Shown here: piece by piece, positions 14,900 to 20,390 of the stretch | How positions within the stretch are numbered: position 1 is the stretch's first letter | Layout: each line of letters opens with the position of its first letter | Source: JBHGXV01 sp041920505 | GTDB taxonomy: Bacteria; Bacillota; Bacilli; Brevibacillales; Brevibacillaceae | Assembly: GCA_041920505.1 (NCBI GenBank) | Contig: JBHGXV010000029.1 | Location: 1-20,390 of the forward strand | Direction: 5' to 3' | DNA length: 20,390 bases | The notes under the pieces: model-generated | Seen by the model: the letters and a program-made list of their open reading frames with translations, nothing else | The model's database searches: none | What the model was told of the DNA's origin: nothing | Made by a program: the position numbers and the translations under genes

Positions 14900-16069
14900 T
14901 CACTGAGCTTGCGGCATCTGCTGGGGAAGCAACTCTCCACGTTTGGTGCCGACAGACGCCTGCCGTTTCTTTTTGCTCGCCTTGATCCGCATCATCACCA
15001 GACCGGTAGCCATCAGAATCGTGGGAACGACGCCCCCGATGGCGTACAACACCTGTGTGAACATCCCGCCGAAGCGCCCTGTATGTAACGGATTCAGCCA
15101 GGTCTGGTACAGGGACGCGAACCGGGTATCCGACGCCGCGTCGGCCACGGCAACCACGTTTGCGCTGTACGGGTCTACCCACACTCTCACGTTCCCTGCG
15201 CTGTAATCAGTAGGGTCGTACTGGTGTGACATGCGGATTTCCACAACACCCTCTTTTTGCCCGGGGGCCGCTTTTTTCGGCAAGCGGATCTGGGTGACGG
15301 TGCCATCCGCAATCCGCGAGCGCGCGGCCTGGATCAGCTCGTCAAGCGGCAAATGACCGCCGGGAAGAGGCTGAGCGACCAACACGTCCTTGGGCGGATT
15401 GGTGCTCGTCTGAACGTGGAAAAACCCAAGCAGGTCTTTGCCGAACGGGAACAGGGCGCCGGTAATAGAGACGACCATCAGAAAAGGAATCCAGACAATG
15501 CCGAAAACGCGATGCAAGTCGAAGTGGCGCACATAACGGTTCGACGTGCGGCGTATCAGAAACCCTCGCGCCCAGTTTTTGATCCCGGGCCACCATAAAC
15601 ACAATCCGGTCAGGAGAATCAGGAACAGGAAGATGCCGACGATCCCCACGATCGTCATGCCGTTATACTCTTTCAGGAAGAAATTGTGATGAAATTCGGA
15701 CAGCCAGTCGATCAGCGAACCGTCCGCAAGCGTCCCCAGGATCTTGCCCGTGCCCGGATCGACGTACACATACAACTGACCGCTTTTATCGCTGATCTGA
15801 ATCGAATACACTCCCTGTGAACTGCGTTCGTCCGGCGTGTAGATGCGCTGGACATCCGCGGACGGATAGGCGGACAAAACGCGATCAAGCGCCTCCTGAT
15901 ACGTGATCGCCTTGCCCGGCGTGCCTTGATACAACTCGGCATGCAAGACACGGTTGATCTCATTTTCAAACACCAACGCGCTCCCGCTCAACCCGAGCAA
16001 ACAAATAAACACTCCAGCCACCAAGCTCATCCATAGATGGAGCTTGCTTAAAACCTTGCGAACCGCCAT
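14900..16069 (-). CDS. PepSY-associated TM-helix protein (iron-regulated, PiuB-like)
   Basis: This 389-residue membrane protein has four hydrophobic segments (about 14-34, 138-160, 189-208 and 335-360). A PepSY-type extracytoplasmic domain follows the first (about 53-115, ending in YVDPGTGKILG), with a second near 240-325. Histidines at segment edges (H11, H127-H128, H182, H186) are typical of the family and may bind haem. Such proteins are often linked to iron acquisition and proposed as ferric-siderophore or membrane reductases. AAAGGTGG precedes the ATG at 16069, and a tandem Fur box lies about 25 bases upstream of it, so expression should rise in iron starvation. No siderophore genes are in the window. 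Confidence 0.9.
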   Translation of the reverse strand: MAVRKVLSKLHLWMSLVAGVFICLLGLSGSALVFENEINRVLHAELYQGTPGKAITYQEALDRVLSAYPSADVQRIYTPDERSSQGVYSIQISDKSGQLYVYVDPGTGKILGTLADGSLIDWLSEFHHNFFLKEYNGMTIVGIVGIFLFLILLTGLCLWWPGIKNWARGFLIRRTSNRYVRHFDLHRVFGIVWIPFLMVVSITGALFPFGKDLLGFFHVQTSTNPPKDVLVAQPLPGGHLPLDELIQAARSRIADGTVTQIRLPKKAAPGQKEGVVEIRMSHQYDPTDYSAGNVRVWVDPYSANVVAVADAASDTRFASLYQTWLNPLHTGRFGGMFTQVLYAIGGVVPTILMATGLVMMRIKASKKKRQASVGTKRGELLPQQMPQAQ

Positions 16070-16093
16070 GTGACAACCACCTTTTCAAAGATA

Positions 16094-16126
16094 TTGATAA
16101 TCATTATCAATGATAACGATTATCAA
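16094..16126. promoter_or_regulatory. Tandem/overlapping Fur box
   Basis: TTGATAATCATTATCAA (16094-16110) is a perfect 8-1-8 palindrome matching the Fur consensus. It is followed directly by TGATAACGATTATCA (16111-16125), a 6-3-6 palindrome. The repeated GATAAT/ATTATC hexamers fit binding of two Fur dimers. The site lies just upstream of the PepSY gene, where Fur would block transcription when iron is plentiful. Confidence 0.9.
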
Positions 16127-16255
16127 TCATTTTGCGGCTTTTGTCAATGATTTTTCACAAAAGAAGGCCAGGACTGGCATCGACGTCTGCCAAATCGCTT
16201 GCGGCGGGTACACGACAAAGGGGCGGTATCCCGCCCCGATAAAATTCCTCGCTTC

Positions 16256-16717
16256 TCACTCAGACCATTCCTTGCCCTCGTCCTGTTCGGACACCACCTT
16301 GATTCCGTTGCGCATGAACAAGGCCGCCGTCACCCCGACGCCGCTCTTTTTGCTTCCAGAAAACGTGCCGTCATAGATGTAGCTGCTGCCGCATGACGGA
16401 CTGTTCTCCTTCAGCACGGCCCACCTGGCCCCCACCGTTTGCGCCAGCCGCAACGCCTGATAAGCGCCCGTCACAAACTGCTCGGTCACGTCCTTTCCGC
16501 GATTGACCACCACCCTGGCTTTTCCGTCCAGGACGTCAAAGCCGTCGCCTCCAATGATTTCTGCGGGATTGCGCGGCGTGGGCAACCCCCCCAGTTGTTC
16601 CGGACAAACCGGAATCACTTTGCCTTCTTTCAGCAGCCGCTCGATCTCCTCCTGAAAACAGGAGCGCTGGTCGTAGCGGCAGTTGCATCCGGCCAAACAC
16701 CCGCTGACAATGTTCAT
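16256..16717 (-). CDS. DUF523 family protein (TudS-like thiouracil desulfidase)
   Basis: This 153-residue protein carries the DUF523 signature: C7 in the first motif (SGCLAG), C38 in PVCPEQLGGL and C109 in SPSCGSS. Three such cysteines hold a [4Fe-4S] cluster in characterised TudS desulfidases, which remove sulphur from thiouracil. Extra cysteines at 11, 13 and 20 follow the first motif. Whether this member desulfurises thiouracil, a thio-nucleotide or something else is not known. GGAGGG precedes the ATG at 16717 at good spacing; the frame continues upstream but shows no family similarity there. It appears to be a single-gene unit, divergent from the HxlR regulator. Confidence 0.88.
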   Translation of the reverse strand: MNIVSGCLAGCNCRYDQRSCFQEEIERLLKEGKVIPVCPEQLGGLPTPRNPAEIIGGDGFDVLDGKARVVVNRGKDVTEQFVTGAYQALRLAQTVGARWAVLKENSPSCGSSYIYDGTFSGSKKSGVGVTAALFMRNGIKVVSEQDEGKEWSE

Positions 16718-16928
16718 ATAATCCCTCCTGTACCGTTTTCCCTGCACTCCTCCCTCAGCTATTTCTATGATTCTATTCTGCCCGTTGACGTCCCTGCCGT
16801 GTACTCCCGGCAGGTTGTGTTTGTTTGGCACATCCCTTATCCTATGTACAAACTATTTTCAATAAAGAACGCATTTTTTCGCAGCGGCGTAACGAAAAAC
16901 ATACGATTAAAAGAAGGAGATACGTGAT

Positions 16929-17282
16929 ATGGGCGGCAAAAAACGAATGGCGATAAACCCTGAGGAGTTAAACTGCGAAAAGGAGTTGACCTTATCCGTT
17001 ATCGGAGGAAAATGGAAACTCATTATTCTGTGGATTCTGGGCACGGAGGGAACGAAACGGTTTAGCGAATTGAAAAAACGCCTTCCCCGCATCACGCAAA
17101 AAATGTTGACCAACCAGTTGCGTGAACTGGAGGAAGACCGATTGATCGAGCGGAAGGTATACCCGGAAGTCCCCCCTCGGGTGGAATATTCGTTAACAGA
17201 ACATGGCGAGAGCCTGATGCCTGTATTGCAAATGATGTATGAATGGGGGAAAAACTATCGGGAGAAAATGAAAGGATGCTGA
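16929..17282 (+). CDS. HxlR-family winged-helix regulator
   Basis: This 117-residue protein is almost entirely the HxlR/MarR-like winged helix: VIGGKWKLIILWIL (24-37), FSELKKRLPRITQKMLTNQLRELEEDRLIERK and the wing with VEYSLTEHGESLMPVL. A single conserved cysteine C16 lies just before the first helix, as in the Bacillus redox and electrophile sensors YodB and HypR, so thiol-based sensing is plausible. GGAG lies nine bases before the ATG. A second cysteine is the last residue (C117). It lies upstream of the amidohydrolase and GNAT genes, with a separate promoter between, and is the likely regulator of them. Confidence 0.9.
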   Translation: MGGKKRMAINPEELNCEKELTLSVIGGKWKLIILWILGTEGTKRFSELKKRLPRITQKMLTNQLRELEEDRLIERKVYPEVPPRVEYSLTEHGESLMPVLQMMYEWGKNYREKMKGC

Positions 17283-17321
17283 TTGGCGAATCGGTATCCT
17301 TTGGGGTACCAGGTTACAAAA

Positions 17322-17361
17322 AAGTCCGTACTTGCCAGTTTCGATACAAGCATTTCATAAT
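17322..17361 (+). promoter_or_regulatory. Promoter with overlapping palindrome before the amidohydrolase-GNAT genes
   Basis: TTGCCA (17332-17337) and CATAAT (17356-17361) are 18 bases apart, matching consensus at four and five of six positions. AAGT-CCGT-ACTT (17322-17333) is a small palindrome overlapping the -35, placed where a repressor would compete with RNA polymerase. A near-palindrome GGTATCC/GGGGTACC lies just upstream (17293-17310). The adjacent HxlR protein is the natural candidate to bind here. Confidence 0.5.
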
Positions 17362-17432
17362 GACAGTATGAACACGCAACCTGTTGTCACGCCGTTTCGG
17401 CAAGTGACGGAGAGAAAAGGGGTGGCTTCTGG

Positions 17433-18290
17433 ATGAAACTGAGAGTCTCAGCCGTGCAATATCATCTTCACACCATACATTCCTTTGACGAATTTGCGAA
17501 GCAAGTGGAACATTACATCAAAACAGCCGAAGAATTCGGGGCCGAATTTGTGCTGTTCCCTGAATTTTTCACGACTCAATTAATGTCGATCGGCGATCAG
17601 CAAGGCCGCGCTCTGTCCATCAACGATCTGCCTGACTTTACAGAGCAGTATCGCGACCTGTTCTCGTCCTTTGCGAAACAAACCAAGATGCACATTATCG
17701 GAGGAACCCACGTCATCCGCAAAGGCGACCGTTTGTACAACGTAGCTCATTTGTTTTATCCGGACGGAAGAATCGCGGAACAGCCCAAGCTGCACATTAC
17801 GCCCACAGAGGTCCAAGAGTGGAACATGTCTCCAGGCGAAAGCCTGCAAGTCTTTGAGACAGAAAAAGGCACGATTGCGATGCTGACCTGTTATGACATC
17901 GAATTCCCGGAAATCGTGCGGATGGCGAAAGCCAAGGGGGCCGATGTGATTTTCTGTCCTTCTTGCACGGATGACCGCCACGGCTTCCATCGCGTCCGGT
18001 ACACCAGCCATGCCCGGGCGATTGAAAACCAGGTGTATGTCGTCACCACGGGTACGGTAGGTTCTCTGCCAACGGTTGATTTCATGCGCGCCAATTTCGG
18101 GCAAGCAGCGGTGATCACACCAAACGATATCCCCTTCCCTCCCCGAGGCATTCTGGTGGAAGGAGAAATCAATGACGATATGATTGTTACCGCTGATCTG
18201 GATTTGGACCTGTTGTATCAAGTGCGTGAAAAAGGCTCGGTTACCACATGGCGCGATCGACGCACCGATCTTTACCCTGACTGGAAATAA
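17433..18290 (+). CDS. Nitrilase-superfamily carbon-nitrogen hydrolase
   Basis: This 285-residue enzyme has the nitrilase triad E44 (FPEFF), K119 (PKLHITPTE) and C153 (TCYDIEFPE), with the usual GADVIFCPSCTDD and ARAIENQVYVVTTG segments after it. It should hydrolyse a C-N bond of an amide, probably in the cytoplasm; there is no signal sequence. The subfamily matches the hydrolase half of the GNAT/C-N hydrolase fusion proteins that I recall from other Bacilli. AAAAGGGGTGG precedes the ATG. It is followed after 40 bases by the GNAT gene, probably in the same transcript from the promoter at 17332-17361. The substrate is unknown. Confidence 0.92.
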   Translation: MKLRVSAVQYHLHTIHSFDEFAKQVEHYIKTAEEFGAEFVLFPEFFTTQLMSIGDQQGRALSINDLPDFTEQYRDLFSSFAKQTKMHIIGGTHVIRKGDRLYNVAHLFYPDGRIAEQPKLHITPTEVQEWNMSPGESLQVFETEKGTIAMLTCYDIEFPEIVRMAKAKGADVIFCPSCTDDRHGFHRVRYTSHARAIENQVYVVTTGTVGSLPTVDFMRANFGQAAVITPNDIPFPPRGILVEGEINDDMIVTADLDLDLLYQVREKGSVTTWRDRRTDLYPDWK

Positions 18291-18330
18291 CGTCTGATCC
18301 ATCAACAATCTTACCAGGGAGAGTGATAGC

Positions 18331-19011
18331 GTGACGAAGTTGGAATACCGCAGAATCACGAGTATTCAAGATCCGTTGTTTACAAGCATGCACCAGTTGA
18401 TGCGAGAGGTATTCCCTCCCGAAGAGGTATTGGAATTCGATTTGTGGAAAGAGCCCTTGGAAGACCCGGGAATCCGTGTGTTTGTCGCTGTGCACGAGGG
18501 GAAAGTCGTGGGCGCCACGGAGTACCGCTACTATGAAGATTATAATGTCGACATGACAGATTTTACGATCATTGGTCAAGCAGGGCTTGGGATCGGCCGG
18601 TTTTTGGCCCAACAGAGGCTGGCGGATTTGCACGCCCTGGCTGAAGCGAACGGAAAACGACTATTGGGTATGTTTGCCGAGATATACGATCCGTATCGGG
18701 TAGAACATCATGCATTCGGCGGAGTGAAGCCCATGGATCCCTATGTTCGCCGTGAGGTCTTGTCTCATCTTGGCTACAAGCGTCTCGACTTCCCCTATGT
18801 CCACCCGTCCTGGAACAACGACGGAGAAGCCGTGACGGGGCTCGATCTTTGTTTTCTTCCGATGGACGATCACGTAAGCGAACTGCAAACAGATCTGATT
18901 GTGCAGTTTTTGAAACGTTATTATTCCGTCTTATCGAACAAACCGCAGTCGTGGTATGACATGATCGAAAATCTGCAAGCAAAAGAGACGATCGCGCTGC
19001 TGCCAATCTAG
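18331..19011 (+). CDS. GNAT-family N-acetyltransferase
   Basis: This 226-residue protein has the GNAT acetyl-CoA loop in QAGLGIGRFL (about 88-97), preceded by the VFVAVHEGKVVGATEYRYY strand pair and followed by HHAFGGVKPMDPYVRREVLSHLGYKRLDF. It is longer than minimal GNAT proteins (about 150 residues), with a C-terminal extension from about 175. The start is GTG at 18331 behind GGGAGAG. It follows the amidohydrolase gene after 40 bases and probably works with it, one enzyme adding an acyl group and the other cleaving an amide. The substrate is unknown. Confidence 0.85.
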   Translation: MTKLEYRRITSIQDPLFTSMHQLMREVFPPEEVLEFDLWKEPLEDPGIRVFVAVHEGKVVGATEYRYYEDYNVDMTDFTIIGQAGLGIGRFLAQQRLADLHALAEANGKRLLGMFAEIYDPYRVEHHAFGGVKPMDPYVRREVLSHLGYKRLDFPYVHPSWNNDGEAVTGLDLCFLPMDDHVSELQTDLIVQFLKRYYSVLSNKPQSWYDMIENLQAKETIALLPI

Positions 19012-19145
19012 CCCGTATCCACAGGCGTTTTTCCCCGCACCTCCACACTCCGCCGCTGCTGTTCCGGTCTTTGCCACAAGCTGGTCAATCGCCGACGATC
19101 AGCGGCGGACGGCGGTGCAATGGGCGATGAGCCTATCCTGGTTAT

Positions 19146-19174
19146 AAAAAAACCCCCAACGCCAGGCGAGGGGG
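19146..19174 (-). terminator. Intrinsic terminator, minus strand (leftmost of three)
   Basis: On the minus strand CCCCC (19174-19170), an inner CGCC/GGCG and GGGGG (19157-19153) form a GC-rich hairpin followed directly by TTTTTTT (19152-19146). It lies 22 bases after the stop of a short minus-strand open frame at 19197. Confidence 0.8.
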
Positions 19175-19196
19175 AAAACCTATGGTTATGAAATTG

Positions 19197-19358
19197 TTAT
19201 CTATACAGTAATCTATACGGCGTTATCAGATCAACATGTATATCATGGAATATCACATGTGATGTATCCTCTGTCCCCCCCTTCATACGCTCCGTTCGAA
19301 TCCGCCACGCATCCTCACCGTTCATTCGAACAGCATAGGAAAAGCCCCATTCTAGCAT
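19197..19358 (-). CDS. Short open frame or gene remnant ending at a terminator
   Basis: This 53-codon frame (MLEWGFSYAVRMNGEDAWR... ending in ITPYRLLYR) has ordinary-looking amino-acid composition, and its stop lies 22 bases before a strong terminator, as for a genuine gene end. Its ATG lies in the T-run of another terminator and has no ribosome-binding site. The frame remains open to 19553 but would then cross two terminators. It is best read as the surviving 3' end of a lost gene or a very short gene. I do not recognise the family. Confidence 0.3.
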   Translation of the reverse strand: MLEWGFSYAVRMNGEDAWRIRTERMKGGTEDTSHVIFHDIHVDLITPYRLLYR

Positions 19359-19392
19359 AAAAAAATCTCCGACCATCCAAAAATGATCGGAG
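19359..19392 (-). terminator. Intrinsic terminator, minus strand (middle of three)
   Basis: On the minus strand CTCCGATCAT (19392-19383) pairs with ATGGTCGGAG (19376-19367) through ten base pairs including one G-T, with a 6-base loop. It is followed by ATTTTTTT (19366-19359). Confidence 0.8.
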
Positions 19393-19491
19393 AAGTAGTA
19401 CGTGAATGAGACCATTATAAGCGCTGGCGTCAGACCTTTCCTTAGTTGCTTGATGGGAAACGAAGCAAAACTATCCTCATTTGGCGATAAA

Positions 19492-19533
19492 AACAAAAAA
19501 GGAGACAGTCTCCTGCACAGTTTGACTGTCTCA
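19492..19533 (-). terminator. Intrinsic terminator, minus strand (rightmost of three)
   Basis: On the minus strand GAGACAGTC and GACTGTCTC form a perfect 9-bp stem with a 13-base loop, followed by CTTTTTTGTTTTT. The 3' arm plus adjoining bases can also fold on itself as GGAGAC-A-GTCTCC. It could end the MFS exporter transcript, about 300 bases after that gene's stop. Confidence 0.78.
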
Positions 19534-19610
19534 TATCCATTCCCCAAGCACACAGAGGTAGAGGATTTGCCTCTTTATCCTGTTTATCGGAAGGGGTGAA
19601 TCAAACATTC

Positions 19611-19760
19611 ATGCACAAATTATGGTATTTGTGCTCATCAGTGTTAGCACACACCAATTGCGACGAGTATAGCCGACTTTGTTCTCTACGTGTCCTTTTT
19701 GTGACCGCTTGCCGGATTGCAGAAACCCATAAAAATAGCCCCTTCAAAGGTAAACAATAA
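19611..19760 (+). CDS. Short open frame with a ribosome-binding site, unknown
   Basis: A 49-codon frame starts at ATG 19611 behind GGAAGGGGTGA (12-base spacing) and ends at TAA 19758-19760. The product is cysteine-rich (C8, C17, C24, C34) and Ser/Leu-rich with no family I recognise. The opposite strand has a 61-codon frame over the same bases (19601-19786), and neither is clearly favoured. It could be a small gene or chance. Confidence 0.2.
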   Translation: MHKLWYLCSSVLAHTNCDEYSRLCSLRVLFVTACRIAETHKNSPFKGKQ

Positions 19761-19833
19761 CGGACTTGCTTTTTACTGTCTACCATGAGGGGATAATATC
19801 ACTCTGATCCATAAGGAGAAACCGGCTTGTTCT

Positions 19834-20390
19834 TTATTTGGCAGCCAGTTCTCGTTTTCCATCCGCTTCTTTGCGAAATAACAACGCCATCGGAGACAAG
19901 ACCAGAACGAGAACAGAAAAAACCAAAAATACATCTCCAACAGCCCAGGCAGCCGATTGCCCCATTAACAGGTTGTTCATCAGATTAACGGTTGTCCCGG
20001 AAAGTTCACTTTTATCCCCAATCATTGTCAGAATCCCGTCGGACATCTCCTGCATCACTCCCCAACTGGATGAAAACAGATTGAGGTCTTCTGCCATCCG
20101 ATGATGATGGAAGTTCTGACGATTTTGCATCAAAACCGTAGCAATTGCTATTCCCATTGCCCCGGCTACATTTCGTGTCAGACTGCTCATCGAAGTGGCG
20201 GCCCCTGACCTGATTTTGGGAAAAGCGTCTACCCCTGCTGTCTGGATTGGCATATAAACTAAACCGAACCCGACTGCTCGAATAATCAGATAGTGGTTGA
20301 TGATATCTTCAGGTGTGTCAAGTGATAAGGTATGCAGCTTATAGGTACTGTAAAAAATGAACGGTAACCCCACACAGATCAATGGTCTCG
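19834..20390 (-). CDS. EmrB/QacA-type MFS exporter, C-terminal part (partial)
   Basis: The frame runs in from beyond the right edge and ends at TAA 19836-19834; about 185 C-terminal residues are visible. The segment GFGLVYMPIQTAG-x7-R-x2-GAATSMSSLTRNVAGAMGIAIATVLMQNR matches the conserved region around membrane segments 11-13 of DHA2 (14-segment) drug:H+ antiporters. A large loop and a last membrane segment (about 30-45 residues from the end) follow. It should export drugs or hydrophobic metabolites using the proton gradient. Base composition is more AT-rich than the window's central genes. No terminator lies right after the stop; the nearest is at 19492-19533. Confidence 0.88.
   Translation of the reverse strand, partial: RPLICVGLPFIFYSTYKLHTLSLDTPEDIINHYLIIRAVGFGLVYMPIQTAGVDAFPKIRSGAATSMSSLTRNVAGAMGIAIATVLMQNRQNFHHHRMAEDLNLFSSSWGVMQEMSDGILTMIGDKSELSGTTVNLMNNLLMGQSAAWAVGDVFLVFSVLVLVLSPMALLFRKEADGKRELAAK

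Larger units (their letters stand above)
19012..19833. other. Gene-poor gap with stacked minus-strand terminators
   Basis: No confident gene lies here. A widely spaced inverted repeat CCGCCGCTG (19050-19058) / CAGCGGCGG (19100-19108) occupies the GC-rich left part, and base composition becomes AT-rich after about 19180. Three hairpins followed by T-runs on the minus strand and several short open frames on both strands are listed separately. A perfect TATAAT on the minus strand (19419-19414) precedes the middle terminator, but no good -35 accompanies it. No transposase or inverted terminal repeats were seen. Confidence 0.5.

Noticed and set aside
16829..16844. Second sigma-54 promoter (TGGCAC-ATCCC-TTATC) upstream of hxlR
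   Set aside because: The -24 part matches but the -12 GC is missing, which is essential.
19252..19263. Palindrome ATCACATGTGAT as an operator
   Set aside because: It lies within an uncertain short frame with no promoter beside it; a 12-base palindrome alone is weak evidence.
19402..19599. 65-codon plus-strand frame as a gene
   Set aside because: It contains a strong minus-strand terminator hairpin, has poor Shine-Dalgarno spacing, and shows no recognisable domain.

Overview
The window looks like chromosomal DNA of a Gram-positive, endospore-former-type Bacillota. Strong AGGAGG-like ribosome-binding sites precede nearly every gene. The gene families are typical of Bacilli: a MocR/EamA pair, an HxlR regulator, DUF523/TudS, and a sigma-54 enhancer-binding protein of the AcoR type. 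The core is GC-rich by eye, so a Brevibacillus-, Effusibacillus- or Alicyclobacillaceae-like host is plausible, but the sequence alone does not fix the genus. Both ends (about 1-400 and 19.2-20.4 kb) are visibly more AT-rich and hold decayed or orphan sequence.

Layout. 1-378: remnant of a small gene broken by one frameshift and one nonsense codon. 543-5344: an alcohol/aldehyde oxidation module. A textbook -24/-12 (sigma-54) promoter lies at 572-587, followed by a Zn-dependent alcohol dehydrogenase, an aldehyde dehydrogenase, a terminator, and a sigma-54 enhancer-binding activator that is the obvious candidate to drive that promoter. 5456-6763 (minus strand): a small GlsB/YeaQ-like membrane protein and an EamA exporter. 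The exporter is divergent from a MocR-type regulator (6881-8371), and the shared intergenic region carries two pairs of direct repeats. 8462-12272 (minus strand): a tightly packed three-gene operon of a membrane-anchored phosphodiester-glycosidase-family protein, an unknown membrane-anchored protein and a cytoplasmic molybdopterin oxidoreductase. 12499-13752: a BenE-type transporter. 13882-14700 (minus): a cinnamoyl-esterase-like alpha/beta hydrolase, with a promoter-like dyad and a terminator hairpin upstream. 14900-16069 (minus): a PepSY-TM protein behind a tandem Fur box. 16256-16717 (minus): DUF523/TudS. 16929-19011: an HxlR regulator, then a nitrilase-superfamily amidohydrolase and a GNAT acetyltransferase behind a promoter whose -35 overlaps a small palindrome. 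19012-19833: no confident gene, but three separate minus-strand intrinsic terminators. 19834-end (minus): the C-terminal part of an EmrB/QacA-type MFS exporter running off the window.

Functionally the best-defined unit is the sigma-54 alcohol/aldehyde module, where promoter, two enzymes and cognate activator are all visible. The units most worth follow-up are the glycosidase/unknown/molybdoenzyme operon, the HxlR-amidohydrolase-GNAT cluster (two enzymes that I recall as a single fused polypeptide in other Bacilli), and the terminator-dense gap near the right edge. I see no CRISPR array, no intact mobile element, and no tRNA or rRNA gene.
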